Notes under the pieces: model-generated
The model's database searches: none
The model's input: the letters and a program-made list of their open reading frames with translations, nothing else
What the model was told of the DNA's origin: nothing
Shown: positions 18,078 through 26,785 of the stretch, in pieces
Layout of the letters: every line of letters starts with the position of its first letter
How positions within the stretch are numbered: the stretch's first letter is position 1
DNA from: Lysinibacillus macroides
GTDB lineage: Bacteria; Bacillota; Bacilli; Bacillales_A; Planococcaceae
Assembly: GCF_001281525.1 (NCBI RefSeq)
Contig: NZ_LGCI01000014.1
Span: 253,837 to 317,836, forward strand
Reading direction: 5' to 3'
Length of the DNA: 64,000 nt
Position numbers and translations under genes: made by a program

Positions 18078-19478
18078 ATGAGTATTCAAATTTTTAACTC
18101 ATTAACACGACAAAAGGAAATCTTTGTACCACTAGAAGAAGGCAAAGTTAAAATGTATGTTTGCGGTCCAACTGTCTATAACTATATCCATATTGGGAAT
18201 TCTCGCCCTGTCATTGTCTATGATACAGTACGTCGATATTTCCAATATAAAGGCTATGATGTGAAGTTTGTCTCAAATTTTACAGATGTAGATGATAAAA
18301 TTATTAAAGCAGCAAATGAATTAGGCGAAGAAGTAAATGAATTAACAGAGCGTTTTATTGCTGCCTATTTTGAAGATGTGACAGCATTAGGTTGCAAAAA
18401 AGCAGATGTTCATCCACGTGTAACAGAGCATATGGACGATATTATTGAATTTATTCAAGTGTTAATTGATAAAGGCTATGCCTATGAATCTGCGGGTGAT
18501 GTGTATTATCGTACGCGTAAATTTGATGGTTATGGTAAATTATCACATCAATCAGTAGATGATTTAAAAATTGGTGCTCGTATTGAAGCGGGTGAAAAAA
18601 AAGACGATGCATTGGATTTTGCATTATGGAAAGCGGCTAAGCCGGGCGAAATTCGCTGGGAAAGTCCTTGGGGAGCTGGTCGTCCTGGCTGGCATATTGA
18701 ATGCTCTGTCATGGCTCGTGAACATTTAGGAGATACTATTGATATTCATGCTGGTGGGCAGGATTTAACCTTCCCGCATCATGAGAATGAGATTGCACAA
18801 TCAGAAGCACATAATGATAAAACCTTTGCACGTTATTGGATGCATAATGGCTATATTAATATTGATAATGAAAAAATGTCTAAATCTCTTGGGAATTTTA
18901 TTTTGGTCAATGATATTCGTAAGCAAATTGATCCTCAAACGCTACGTTTCTTTATGCTTTCAGTTCATTATCGTCATCCAATTAACTTTGCAAAAGATTT
19001 GGTAGAGGCAGCGGCAGCTGGTTTAGAGCGAATTCGTACAGCTTACAACAATGTTAAGCATCGTTTAACGACCACTGTAAGTCTAGGCGATCATACAGAA
19101 GAGTGGCTAAGTAAAATTGCTGATCAAAAAGCACTCTTTGAAGAGGCAATGGATGATGATTTTAATACAGCTAACGCTATTTCAGTATTATTCGAGCTAG
19201 CCCGTATCACCAATATTTACTTGAATGAAACAAATACTTGCAAAATGGTATTGGAAAACTTTATTGAAACTTTTGAGGTACTAGGTGACGTCTTAGGTAT
19301 TGAATTTGCAAAAGAAGAAGAACTATTAGACGAAGAAATAGAAGCATTACTACAAGAGCGCGTAGAGGCACGTAAAAATCGTGATTTTGCTCGTTCTGAT
19401 GAGATTCGTGACCATTTGCAAGCACAAGGTATCATTTTAGAGGATACGCGACAAGGAACTAGATGGAAACGAGGGTAA
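18078..19478 (+). CDS. cysS: Cysteinyl-tRNA synthetase
   Basis: Class I synthetase charging tRNA-Cys. The 466-residue protein has the zinc ligand Cys29 in YVCGPTVYN, the HIGH motif HIGNS (37-41) and further zinc ligands in WHIECSVMA and the HHENEIAQ region. KMSKSLGN lies at about 268. GAGGAGAGG precedes the ATG. Controlled by the UGC T-box upstream. Its 3' end overlaps the ribosome site of mrnC. Confidence 0.98.
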   Translation: MSIQIFNSLTRQKEIFVPLEEGKVKMYVCGPTVYNYIHIGNSRPVIVYDTVRRYFQYKGYDVKFVSNFTDVDDKIIKAANELGEEVNELTERFIAAYFEDVTALGCKKADVHPRVTEHMDDIIEFIQVLIDKGYAYESAGDVYYRTRKFDGYGKLSHQSVDDLKIGARIEAGEKKDDALDFALWKAAKPGEIRWESPWGAGRPGWHIECSVMAREHLGDTIDIHAGGQDLTFPHHENEIAQSEAHNDKTFARYWMHNGYINIDNEKMSKSLGNFILVNDIRKQIDPQTLRFFMLSVHYRHPINFAKDLVEAAAAGLERIRTAYNNVKHRLTTTVSLGDHTEEWLSKIADQKALFEEAMDDDFNTANAISVLFELARITNIYLNETNTCKMVLENFIETFEVLGDVLGIEFAKEEELLDEEIEALLQERVEARKNRDFARSDEIRDHLQAQGIILEDTRQGTRWKRG

Positions 19479-19483
19479 GTAAC

Positions 19484-19903
19484 TTGGATAAACTTCGTAA
19501 TGAAGATATTAAGCAATTAAATGCGCTGGCGTTAGCCTATATGGGTGACGCCGTGCTAGAACAAAAGGTGCGCGAGCATTTACTGCACTCGGGCCGAGTT
19601 AAACCAAACACACTTCATCGAGAGGCAACACACTACGTATCAGCAAAAGCGCAGTCTATGATTGTACATCGTATGATGGATGAAGGTTACTTAACAGAGG
19701 AGGAGCTGGCTGTGTTCCGTCGCGGACGCAATGCTAAATCTGGCTCTGTACCTAAAAATACAGATGTTCAAACTTATCGTAATAGCTCAGGCTTCGAGGC
19801 GGTGCTTGGCAGTTTATATTTATTAAATGAACTAGAACGCGTTTATGAAATCATTGCATATGCTATTCAAATAATCGAGGAGTCGAAAGGAGTGTTAAAA
19901 TAA
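19484..19903 (+). CDS. mrnC: Mini-ribonuclease III (23S rRNA maturation)
   Basis: RNase III catalytic domain lacking the dsRNA-binding domain; in B. subtilis it trims 23S rRNA ends. The 139-residue protein carries [12 protein letters not shown] (about 14-25), the RNase III signature with the catalytic Asp, and [21 protein letters not shown] with the second acidic site. A TTG at 19484 is preferred: GAGGG lies 8 nt upstream, whereas the ATG at 19463 has no ribosome site. It overlaps rlmB by 1 nt. Confidence 0.95.
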   Translation: MDKLRNEDIKQLNALALAYMGDAVLEQKVREHLLHSGRVKPNTLHREATHYVSAKAQSMIVHRMMDEGYLTEEELAVFRRGRNAKSGSVPKNTDVQTYRNSSGFEAVLGSLYLLNELERVYEIIAYAIQIIEESKGVLK

Positions 19904-20655
19904 TGGTAGAACAAAATAGTGAAATAATTGCTGGTAAAAACCCAGTATTAGAGGCACTTCGTTCAGGTCGCGATATGAATAAAGTATGGATTGCAGAAGG
20001 CGTCAAAAAATCGGGTATTAATGAATTGTTAGATTTAGCACGTGAACGTGGTATTATTGTTCAATTTGTGCCGAAAAAGAAAGTTGATCAATTATCAAAT
20101 GCAAATCACCAAGGAATTGTTGCTGCTGTTGCTGCATATAAATATGCTGAGCTTGAGGATTTATTTACAGCAGCGGTCAAAAAACAGGAGGATCCTTTTT
20201 TCCTAATTTTAGATGAACTAGAGGACCCACATAACCTAGGCTCAATTATGAGAACAGCTGATGCAATTGGTGCACATGGTATCATTATTCCCAAACGTCG
20301 TTCAGTAAGTTTAACGGCTGTAGTAGCAAAGGCTTCAACAGGTGCTATTGAACATGTGCCAGTTGTGCGTGTGAATAATCTTGCTCAAACAGTCGATGAA
20401 TTAAAAGAACGAGGTGTCTGGATTGCTGGTACTGATGCAAAAGGCTCTGTTGACTATCGAAAAATGGATGCAACATTACCCTTAGCGATTATTATTGGTA
20501 GTGAAGGCAAGGGCATGAGTCGCTTATTAAAAGAGAAATGCGATTTTTTATACCATTTACCAATGATAGGGCATGTTACATCACTAAACGCCTCAGTTGC
20601 TGCAGCGCTTTTAATGTATGAAGTGTATCGTAAGCGTCAAAAAGCGAATGAGTAA
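19903..20655 (+). CDS. rlmB: RlmB/TrmH-family 23S rRNA 2'-O-methyltransferase
   Basis: SPOUT methyltransferase (YacO type) acting on the guanosine near position 2251 of 23S rRNA; the specific site is inferred from the family. The 250-residue protein has an N-terminal substrate-binding domain (about 5-80) and the knotted SPOUT domain with motifs LDELEDPHNLGSIMRTADA (about 104-122), IGSEGKGMS (about 196-204) and SLNASVAAALLMYE. Its ATG overlaps the mrnC stop (TAATG) and AAAGGAG lies upstream. Confidence 0.95.
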   Translation: MVEQNSEIIAGKNPVLEALRSGRDMNKVWIAEGVKKSGINELLDLARERGIIVQFVPKKKVDQLSNANHQGIVAAVAAYKYAELEDLFTAAVKKQEDPFFLILDELEDPHNLGSIMRTADAIGAHGIIIPKRRSVSLTAVVAKASTGAIEHVPVVRVNNLAQTVDELKERGVWIAGTDAKGSVDYRKMDATLPLAIIIGSEGKGMSRLLKEKCDFLYHLPMIGHVTSLNASVAAALLMYEVYRKRQKANE

Positions 20656-20657
20656 CA

Positions 20658-21170
20658 ATGAAAACTATTTTGCTTGTTGATGGCTATAATATGATTGGAT
20701 CTTGGAAAGAACTGCGGCCATTACGCGATACAAATTTTGAAGATGCGCGCAAAAGGTTAATTGAACTGATGGCTGAGTATAAGGCAGCTATGGGGTGGCG
20801 CGTAATTATCGTTTTTGATGCACACCTTGTATCAGGCATTGAGCAATCTTATATAGAAAATGATGTAGAAGTCATTTATACTCGAAAAAATGAAACAGCA
20901 GATGAGCGTATTGAAAAAATGACGCATGAATTAAAAGCGAGAAATGTTCAAATTCATGTAGCAACATCTGATATGGCGGAGCAAAGTGTGATTTTTGGTA
21001 ATGGCGCTCTACGCAAATCAGCTAGAGAGCTAGAAATTGAAACAAATATTATTCAGCATAAAATTTCGCATGATGTGAAGCGTAAGCAAGAAAGTAAGCC
21101 ACCTTCTCGTATCGAATTAAAGCCAGATGTTGCGTTGGCTTTTGAGAAATGGCGGCGAGGCTTGAAATGA
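20658..21170 (+). CDS. rae1: Rae1 (YacP), NYN-domain ribosome-associated ribonuclease
   Basis: PIN-like NYN ribonuclease; B. subtilis Rae1 cuts mRNA in the ribosomal A site. The 170-residue protein starts ILLVDGYNMIGSW with the first metal-binding Asp, has VIIVFDAH in the middle and ATSDMAEQ with a further acidic site, then a basic C-terminal tail. It begins 2 bp after rlmB in the mrnC-rlmB-rae1 block, consistent with an RNA-processing operon. Confidence 0.94.
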   Translation: MKTILLVDGYNMIGSWKELRPLRDTNFEDARKRLIELMAEYKAAMGWRVIIVFDAHLVSGIEQSYIENDVEVIYTRKNETADERIEKMTHELKARNVQIHVATSDMAEQSVIFGNGALRKSARELEIETNIIQHKISHDVKRKQESKPPSRIELKPDVALAFEKWRRGLK

Positions 21171-21174
21171 TTGA

Positions 21175-21204
21175 TTGACGCATATTTTCCAATTCCGTTA
21201 TACT
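21175..21204 (+). promoter_or_regulatory. Putative SigA promoter of sigH
   Basis: TTGACG at 21175-21180 and TATACT at 21199-21204 with 18-bp spacing, directly after the rae1 stop and 34 bp before the sigH start. Confidence 0.65.
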
Positions 21205-21238
21205 GTTCCTAATTATCTGTTGTAACTGAGGTGATACC

Positions 21239-21886
21239 ATGTTTAAAAATAGCATTGTAAAAGCGGCACAAGATTTTGAACAATTCAATGATGAAGAACT
21301 TATTGAAATGGTGCATCAAGGTAATACAGATGCGTTGGATTATTTAATTACGAAATATCGTCTGTTAGTAAGAGCGAAGGCAAGGTCCTATTTCTTAATC
21401 GGAGCAGATAAAGAAGATATTGTGCAGGAGGGCATGATCGGTTTATATAAAGCGATTCGTGATTTTAAGGGAGATAAGTTGGCATCTTTTAGAGCTTTTG
21501 CGGAGCTGTGTATTACGAGACAGATTATCACGGCTATTAAAACAGCAACTAGGCAAAAGCATATACCACTCAATTCCTATATTTCCTTGGACAAGCCTAT
21601 ATTTGACGAAGAGTCAGATCGAACGTTAATGGATGTATTAACAGGCGCTATTATGGATGATCCAGAAGAATTAATGATTCATAGAGAAGAATTTGGGTAC
21701 TTGGAAGAAAAGATGAGTGAAATTTTAAGTGAATTAGAGCTTCAGGTCTTAGCTTTATACCTAGATGGTCAATCCTATCATGAAATTTCTGCAAAACTAA
21801 ATCGTCATGTAAAATCTATCGATAATGCATTGCAACGGGTAAAACGTAAATTAGAACGACATTTAGTGCTTGAAGAAATGTTTTAG
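21239..21886 (+). CDS. sigH: RNA polymerase sigma-H factor
   Basis: Sigma-70-type factor for the transition to stationary phase and early sporulation; its presence supports a spore-forming lineage. The 215-residue protein has region 2 (KEDIVQEGMIGLYKAIRDFK, about 60-79, with SFRAFAELCITRQI following) and region 4 with a helix-turn-helix (LALYLDGQSYHEISAKLNRHVKSIDNAL, cut here for length only). GAGGTGA is 6 nt before the ATG. Confidence 0.97.
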   Translation: MFKNSIVKAAQDFEQFNDEELIEMVHQGNTDALDYLITKYRLLVRAKARSYFLIGADKEDIVQEGMIGLYKAIRDFKGDKLASFRAFAELCITRQIITAIKTATRQKHIPLNSYISLDKPIFDEESDRTLMDVLTGAIMDDPEELMIHREEFGYLEEKMSEILSELELQVLALYLDGQSYHEISAKLNRHVKSIDNALQRVKRKLERHLVLEEMF

Positions 21887-21908
21887 TGGATATAGGCCTT
21901 TATTGACA

Positions 21909-21937
21909 TTGACAAATGTAGGTGTTAGTCTTAAAAA
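21909..21937 (+). promoter_or_regulatory. Putative SigA promoter of rpmG-secE
   Basis: TTGACA at 21909-21914 and TAAAAA at 21932-21937 are 17 bp apart. A second TTGACA abuts it at 21903-21908, giving a tandem -35 pair. Confidence 0.55.
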
Positions 21938-21964
21938 GATAAAGTGCCGAAAAAGGTGATTGTA

Positions 21965-22111
21965 TTGGCAAAAAAAATCGTGCTAAATTGCGAAAAATGC
22001 GGATCGAGAAATTACACATTTCAGGCTAAAGAAGGCTCCGCTGTACGCCTTGAATTAAAGAAATTTTGCACGCATTGCAATGAACATACAGTGCATAAAC
22101 AAACACTATAA
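21965..22111 (+). CDS. rpmG: 50S ribosomal protein L33
   Basis: A 48-residue zinc-ribbon ribosomal protein read directly from the sequence. Two cysteine pairs are present, Cys9/Cys12 (CEKC) and Cys35/Cys38 (CTHC), so this is the zinc-containing form. It starts with TTG (then AKKIVLNCEKC), with AAGGTGAT 4-5 nt upstream. It precedes secE exactly as in B. subtilis. Confidence 0.95.
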   Translation: MAKKIVLNCEKCGSRNYTFQAKEGSAVRLELKKFCTHCNEHTVHKQTL

Positions 22112-22158
22112 AATGATATGTAAATAGACAGATATAATTATTTGGAGGTTAGGCTAGA

Positions 22159-22344
22159 ATGGGCAAGATCAAAGGCTTTTTAAGCAATGTAATGTCAGAA
22201 ATGCGCAAAACAAGCTGGCCAAAAAGTAAAGAGCTGACGAAATATACAGTCGTTGTAATTTCAACAGTTGTGGTGATGGCTCTGTTTTTTGTGTTAGTTG
22301 ACTTAGGTATTTCATCATTATTCCGCTGGTACTTAGATTTATAA
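22159..22344 (+). CDS. secE: SecE, preprotein translocase subunit
   Basis: Small essential subunit clamping SecY. The 61-residue protein has a short amphipathic segment with the conserved SEMRKTSWPKSKEL (14-27) and one membrane helix (about 30-56). GGAGGTTAG precedes the ATG. In the usual order rpmG-secE-nusG; here a terminator-like hairpin and a 340-bp gap separate it from nusG. Confidence 0.96.
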   Translation: MGKIKGFLSNVMSEMRKTSWPKSKELTKYTVVVISTVVVMALFFVLVDLGISSLFRWYLDL

Positions 22345-22684
22345 ACTTTAGTAAATAGCATGTTAATATTTTTGAAATAGCCCGTCCAATGCAATAACGG
22401 GTTTTTTCGTTTGTTTGATCTTCATGTGAAATAGCTGGGGTGAAGGGCAGTAAGTTATTCTCGTTTACGATAAATATGCTACTAAAGAGAGTATGGCGGT
22501 AGCGATAGATGACGATGCTAGACTTGGTATAGAACATCGTGCTTCTGCTAGCTGGTGAACAGGGGCGGTATTTAATCGAATGAGATATTTGTGGAAAAGA
22601 GTGAGGGCGTGCTTAGGTTAGCATATCGCGATTCATTTTCACTTTTATTTGTAAGGGAGGGACGGACGAGGAGTCCTAGTAGTT
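22345..22684 (+). other. Long secE-nusG gap with a terminator
   Basis: A stem CCCGT / ACGGG with a loop of about 11 nt and the T-run after it (22381-22407) probably ends secE transcription. The remaining 280 bp contain no convincing open frame, gene relic or clear promoter; GAGGAG at about 22669 is the nusG ribosome site. In B. subtilis the two genes are close together. Confidence 0.55.
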
Positions 22685-23218
22685 ATGGAGAAAAATTGGT
22701 ATGTTGTTCATACGTATTCAGGGTATGAAAACCGTGTAAAAGCAAACCTAGAGAAACGTGTAGAAACAATGGGTATGCAAGATAAAATCTTCCGTGTGAT
22801 TGTTCCTGAACACGAGGAAACAGAAATGAAGGATGGGAAAAAACGTACAATGATGCGTAAAGTTTTCCCTGGTTATGTGTTAGTAGAGTTAATCATGACA
22901 GATGACTCTTGGTATGTTGTCCGCAATACGCCTGGTGTGACAGGCTTTATTGGTTCATCTGGTGGAGGAGCAAAACCAACACCTTTATTACCAGAAGAAG
23001 CAGATCGTCTACTGCAACAAATGGGTATGACTGACAAAGTTGTAGAAGTGGACATTACTGTTGGTGAAGCAGTAGAAGTATTAGAAGGACCATTTGCTCA
23101 TTTCCAAGGGCGCGTTGAAGAAATTGACACAGAAAAAGGCAAAATAAAAGTGACGGTTGATATGTTTGGCCGCGAAACGATTATGGAGCTAAACTTTGAA
23201 CAAGTTCAAAAATTATAG
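22685..23218 (+). CDS. nusG: NusG, transcription elongation/termination factor
   Basis: Binds RNA polymerase at the clamp and, in Bacillus, promotes sequence-specific pausing. The 177-residue protein has the NGN domain (about 4-105, beginning NWYVVHTYSGYENRVK) and a C-terminal KOW domain (about 125-175, VEVLEGPFAHFQGRVEEID). It is followed by rplK with a separate promoter. Confidence 0.97.
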   Translation: MEKNWYVVHTYSGYENRVKANLEKRVETMGMQDKIFRVIVPEHEETEMKDGKKRTMMRKVFPGYVLVELIMTDDSWYVVRNTPGVTGFIGSSGGGAKPTPLLPEEADRLLQQMGMTDKVVEVDITVGEAVEVLEGPFAHFQGRVEEIDTEKGKIKVTVDMFGRETIMELNFEQVQKL

Positions 23219-23281
23219 TTCTAGTAACAGAATCATGATTTGCCAAGTGGTAGATATTTCGCAGATTTTGTTAATTACTAC

Positions 23282-23310
23282 TTGCTTAAAGAATTTAAAA
23301 GTGGTATCAT
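23282..23310 (+). promoter_or_regulatory. SigA promoter of rplK-rplA
   Basis: TTGCTT at 23282-23287 and TATCAT at 23305-23310 with a 17-bp spacer. It gives a leader of about 130 nt, of undefined function. Confidence 0.6.
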
Positions 23311-23447
23311 TTCATAGGTCAGACTGTCATACTTTATTTTGACGTCTGTAATGATAATTTTAATGTTATCGGCACTAGCTGACAGACAGATATTGAGTGG
23401 GAGGGGCAACCCAATTACCACATCACGGACTTAAGGAGGTGTGTCTC

Positions 23448-23873
23448 GTGGCTAAAAAAGTTATTAAAGTTGTAAAACTTCAAATCCCTGCTGGTAAAGC
23501 TAACCCAGCTCCACCGGTTGGTCCTGCATTAGGTCAAGCAGGTGTGAATATCATGGGATTCTGTAAAGAATTTAATGCACGTACTGCTGATCAAGCTGGT
23601 CTTATTATTCCAGTTGAAATTTCAGTATTCGAGGACCGTTCTTTCACTTTTATTACAAAAACTCCACCTGCAGCAGTACTACTTAAAGTAGCAGCTGGTA
23701 TCCAATCTGGATCTGGTGAACCAAACCGTAAAAAAGTGGCAACGGTTAAGCGTGACAAAGTTCGCGAAATCGCTGAAACTAAAATGCCAGACCTTAACGC
23801 TGCTTCAGTAGAAGCTGCTATGTTAATGGTTGAGGGTACTGCGCGTAGCATGGGTATTGTTATCGAAGACTAA
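23448..23873 (+). CDS. rplK: 50S ribosomal protein L11
   Basis: Part of the GTPase-associated centre of the large subunit. The 141-residue protein has the standard length, with an N-terminal domain ([20 protein letters not shown] at 9-28) and a C-terminal rRNA-binding domain. The GTG at 23448 is the start: AAGGAGGT is 7 nt upstream and the product begins [12 protein letters not shown]. The in-frame extension to 23397 is not supported. Confidence 0.98.
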
Positions 23874-23989
23874 TACCAATTACTTGATGTATTGTTTTTT
23901 GGAAGGTTGCGAAGTTTCTCTGTGAACACGCAACCTTTATTCGTGGGAGGTAAAATCCGTTATAACCACAATCAAGGAGGAATTATATA

Positions 23990-24688
23990 ATGGCTAAAAA
24001 AGGTAAAAAACTGCAAGATGCAGCAAAATTAATTGATCGTAACGCACTATACAACGCACAGGAAGCAATCGAACTTGCTCAAAAAACTAGCACAGTAAAC
24101 TTCGATGCTACTGTAGAAGTTGCTTTCCGTTTAGGTATTGATACTCGTAAAAACGACCAACAAATCCGTGGTGCAGTCGTGCTACCAAACGGTACTGGTA
24201 AAACTCAACGTGTATTAGTATTCGCAAAAGGTGAAAAACTTAAAGAAGCAGAAGCAGCTGGTGCTGATTATGTAGGCGATGCAGAGTACATCCAAAAAAT
24301 CCAACAAGGTTGGTTTGACTTCGATGTAATCGTAGCAACTCCTGACATGATGGGTGAAGTTGGTAAGCTTGGTCGTGTATTAGGGCCTAAAGGTTTAATG
24401 CCAAACCCTAAAACTGGTACAGTTACTTTTGATGTAACAAAAGCTATCGAAGAAATCAAAGCTGGTAAAGTAGAATACCGCGCTGATAAAGCTGGTATTA
24501 TTCATGCTCCTATCGGTAAAGTTTCTTTCCCGGCAGAAAAATTAGTAGAAAACTTCTTAGCTGTTTTTGATGTAGTACAAAAAGCAAAACCTGCAGCAGC
24601 TAAAGGTACTTACATGAAATCTGTAAATATTACAACTACAATGGGCCCAGCTGTAAAAGTTGACGCTTCTAACGTAGTAGTAAAATAA
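23990..24688 (+). CDS. rplA: 50S ribosomal protein L1
   Basis: Forms the L1 stalk that releases deacylated tRNA, and in many bacteria represses its own operon. The 232-residue protein has the standard length and the signature near [27 protein letters not shown] precedes the ATG. An inverted repeat GGTTGCG / CGCAACC (23902-23936) lies in the rplK-rplA gap and could be an attenuator or RNA processing site. Confidence 0.98.
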   Translation: MAKKGKKLQDAAKLIDRNALYNAQEAIELAQKTSTVNFDATVEVAFRLGIDTRKNDQQIRGAVVLPNGTGKTQRVLVFAKGEKLKEAEAAGADYVGDAEYIQKIQQGWFDFDVIVATPDMMGEVGKLGRVLGPKGLMPNPKTGTVTFDVTKAIEEIKAGKVEYRADKAGIIHAPIGKVSFPAEKLVENFLAVFDVVQKAKPAAAKGTYMKSVNITTTMGPAVKVDASNVVVK

Positions 24689-24702
24689 TTTATATATATG
24701 TA

Positions 24703-24734
24703 TTGACTACAGTGGTTATATATGATAATATAAT
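24703..24734 (+). promoter_or_regulatory. Promoter region of the L10 leader/rplJL unit
   Basis: TTGACT at 24703-24708 is followed by overlapping GATAAT (15-bp spacing) and TATAAT (20-bp spacing, 24729-24734) boxes. One of these probably drives the L10 leader transcript, but neither spacing is ideal. Confidence 0.5.
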
Positions 24735-24754
24735 CGCTGTTGTGAATTATCCAT

Positions 24755-24882
24755 TTGTACCGTAGACAGTAGGAGTGACTTGTCACTTAATGTTCCTACC
24801 GAGGACATCGGAATTCAGATTCTTATTTTAAAGATGATGACTTTCAGCCTCTGTGTCTATTTGACTCAGGGGCTTTTCTTTT
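24755..24882 (+). ncRNA. Ribosomal protein L10 leader
   Basis: Autoregulatory leader bound by the L10-(L12)4 complex. It contains the family's conserved elements CCGTAGACAGTAGG (24760-24773) and, after a variable arm, CCTACCGAGG. It ends in a terminator stem AGCCTCTG / CAGGGGCT followed by TTTTCTTTT (24846-24882). It sits immediately before rplJ as in other Bacilli. Confidence 0.92.
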
Positions 24883-24920
24883 GTCGGTATAAATGACCCA
24901 TTCTAATAGGAGGTGTCATC

Positions 24921-25421
24921 ATGAGCAAAGCAATCGAAAACAAACAAGTACAAGTTCAAGAGATTACTGAGAAATTCCAAAACGCTTCTTCTGTAGTAGT
25001 TGTGGATTACCGTGGTCTTAATGTTGCACAAGTAACTGAGCTTCGTAAACAACTTCGTGAAGCTGGCGTTGAGTTCAAAGTTTACAAAAACACTTTAACT
25101 CGTCGTGCTACTGAAGCTGCTGGTCTCGAAGGAATCAATGAAGTATTAGTTGGTCCTAACGCAATTGCGTTCTCAAATGAAGATGTTGTAGCGCCTGCTA
25201 AAATCATCAACGAGTTCGCTAAGAAAAACGACGCTTTAGAAATTAAAGCTGGTATTATTGAAGGTACAGTTGCTTCTGTTGAAGATGTTAAAGCACTTGC
25301 AGAACTTCCATCACGCGAAGGTCTACTTTCTATGCTTTTATCTGTACTTCAGGCTCCAGTGCGTAACTTCGCACTTGCAACAAAAGCTGTTGCAGAACAA
25401 AAAGAAGAACAAGGCGCGTAA
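24921..25421 (+). CDS. rplJ: 50S ribosomal protein L10
   Basis: Base of the ribosomal stalk that carries L7/L12 dimers. The 166-residue protein has the N-terminal rRNA-binding domain ([20 protein letters not shown] at 27-46) and a C-terminal helix that binds L7/L12. TAGGAGGTGTCATC precedes the ATG. Controlled by the L10 leader. Confidence 0.98.
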   Translation: MSKAIENKQVQVQEITEKFQNASSVVVVDYRGLNVAQVTELRKQLREAGVEFKVYKNTLTRRATEAAGLEGINEVLVGPNAIAFSNEDVVAPAKIINEFAKKNDALEIKAGIIEGTVASVEDVKALAELPSREGLLSMLLSVLQAPVRNFALATKAVAEQKEEQGA

Positions 25422-25494
25422 TTTAATTCGCACTAACGCTTCTGTGGCATAGCCCACAAAAATAAAACATTATCCAACTTAGGAGGAAATTATA

Positions 25495-25854
25495 ATGAAT
25501 AAAGAGCAAATCTTAGAAGCTATCAAAGCTATGACAGTTCTTGAATTAAACGATTTAGTAAAAGCTATCGAAGAAGAATTCGGTGTAACAGCTGCTGCTC
25601 CTGTAGCAGTAGTTGCTGGTGGTGCTGCTGCAGCTGAAGAAAAAACAGAATTCGACGTAGTATTAGCAGCTGCTGGTGCAGAAAAAATTAAAGTAATCAA
25701 AGTGGTTCGTGAAATCACTGGTTTAGGCCTTAAAGAAGCTAAAGAAGTTGTAGATAACGCTCCTAAAGCTCTTAAAGAAGGTATTTCTAAAGATGAAGCT
25801 GAAGAAATCAAAGCTAAACTTGAAGAAGTTGGCGCATCTGTAGAAGTTAAGTAA
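25495..25854 (+). CDS. rplL: 50S ribosomal protein L7/L12
   Basis: Stalk protein recruiting translational GTPases. The 119-residue protein has an N-terminal dimerisation helix, an alanine-rich hinge (about 34-50, [17 protein letters not shown]) and a C-terminal factor-binding domain ([20 protein letters not shown]). A T-rich-tailed hairpin follows, so most transcripts end before ybxB. Confidence 0.98.
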   Translation: MNKEQILEAIKAMTVLELNDLVKAIEEEFGVTAAAPVAVVAGGAAAAEEKTEFDVVLAAAGAEKIKVIKVVREITGLGLKEAKEVVDNAPKALKEGISKDEAEEIKAKLEEVGASVEVK

Positions 25855-25881
25855 TCTCACCATTACTTTTTTAACAAAAGG

Positions 25882-25909
25882 AAAGCTCGTCATTTTGGCG
25901 AGCTTTTTT
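25882..25909 (+). terminator. Rho-independent terminator after rplL
   Basis: AAAGCTCG pairs with CGAGCTTT around the loop TCATTTTGG, followed by T-run. Confidence 0.85.
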
Positions 25910-25932
25910 CTTCATTCTGAGGAGGCGTGAAA

Positions 25933-26535
25933 ATGTCGGATCATTATTATACAAATAAGCCTCAAACTGAGAGTAAACCTCGTCACTGGACATTCAAGTT
26001 ACTAGGGCATACGTTTTCCTTTGAAACGGATTCAGGTGTATTTAGTAAAAGCGAAGTAGATTTTGGATCCCGTGTTTTAATAGACGCTTTTCAAATGCCG
26101 GATATTGATGGTGCAATTTTTGATGTAGGTTGTGGATATGGACCGATAGGGTTATCGATTGCCAAAGCAAATCCAGACCGTACCGTTTTTATGATGGATA
26201 TAAATGAACGTGCAGTTGCGCTTTCACAAAAAAATGCGCAAGTAAACGGTGTTCAAAATGTGCGAATATTTGTGAGTGACGGCCTATCGATGGCTGATAA
26301 AGCTGTAAAAGCTGCAGCTATCTTAACGAATCCGCCAATTCGTGCAGGGAAGGAAACAATTTTCCGTTTTTATGATGGAGCCTATGATCAATTAGTATCA
26401 TCTGGTGAGCTTTGGGTAGTTATTCAGAAGAAGCAAGGAGCACCATCAACAGTAAATTACTTAGAAGAAAAATTTTCAGAAGTCGATGTTGTAGAGAAGA
26501 AAAAAGGATACTGGATAGTACGGGCAAAAAAATAA
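25933..26535 (+). CDS. ybxB: YbxB-like class I methyltransferase (RsmC-related)
   Basis: Probable rRNA guanine methyltransferase of the RsmC/RlmG type; the exact target is unknown. The 200-residue protein has the SAM motif DVGCGYGPIGLSIAK (about 59-73), the acidic MMDINERA and the catalytic NPPIRAGK, a variant of NPPF/Y, at about 136-143. The ATG at 25933 is preferred, as AGGAGG is 8 nt upstream; a GTG two codons earlier is possible. It lies between rplL and rpoB as in B. subtilis. Confidence 0.92.
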   Translation: MSDHYYTNKPQTESKPRHWTFKLLGHTFSFETDSGVFSKSEVDFGSRVLIDAFQMPDIDGAIFDVGCGYGPIGLSIAKANPDRTVFMMDINERAVALSQKNAQVNGVQNVRIFVSDGLSMADKAVKAAAILTNPPIRAGKETIFRFYDGAYDQLVSSGELWVVIQKKQGAPSTVNYLEEKFSEVDVVEKKKGYWIVRAKK

Positions 26536-26554
26536 ATGAAATATGTATAATTTA

Positions 26555-26583
26555 TTGACTTGACAATACGGCTATGATAGTAT
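26555..26583 (+). promoter_or_regulatory. Putative SigA promoter of rpoB
   Basis: TTGACT at 26555-26560 and TAGTAT at 26578-26583 with a 17-bp spacer. An overlapping TTGACA at 26560-26565 is 20 bp from TAAAAT at 26586-26591. The leader would be about 195 nt long. Confidence 0.55.
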
Positions 26584-26677
26584 GGTAAAATGCAAAAATA
26601 TTATTTTGAGGTCGTATGCCCTTTTGTATAAAAATGATTTAATATGGGTATACTTGCCAAGATAAGTTTAGTTAACC

Positions 26678-26755
26678 GAAAATGAGATCTTTTTGAAGAC
26701 TCGTTTTCTTTTTGTCTTTCGAAATCATACACTATTTGTATGATTTTGCAAAGAC
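26678..26755 (+). promoter_or_regulatory. Structured rpoB leader: terminator-like hairpin plus long hairpin
   Basis: Hairpin 1 (26678-26709) pairs GAAAATGAG with CTCGTTTTC (G-U allowed) and is followed by TTTTTG, a weak intrinsic terminator. Hairpin 2 (26714-26755) pairs GTCTTT and AAATCATAC with GTATGATTT and AAAGAC around small internal loops; it ends 16 bp before the rpoB ribosome site. Attenuation of rpoBC transcription is inference. Confidence 0.55.
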
Positions 26756-26785
26756 CTAATATCGCTTTATTGAGGGGTGAATGAG

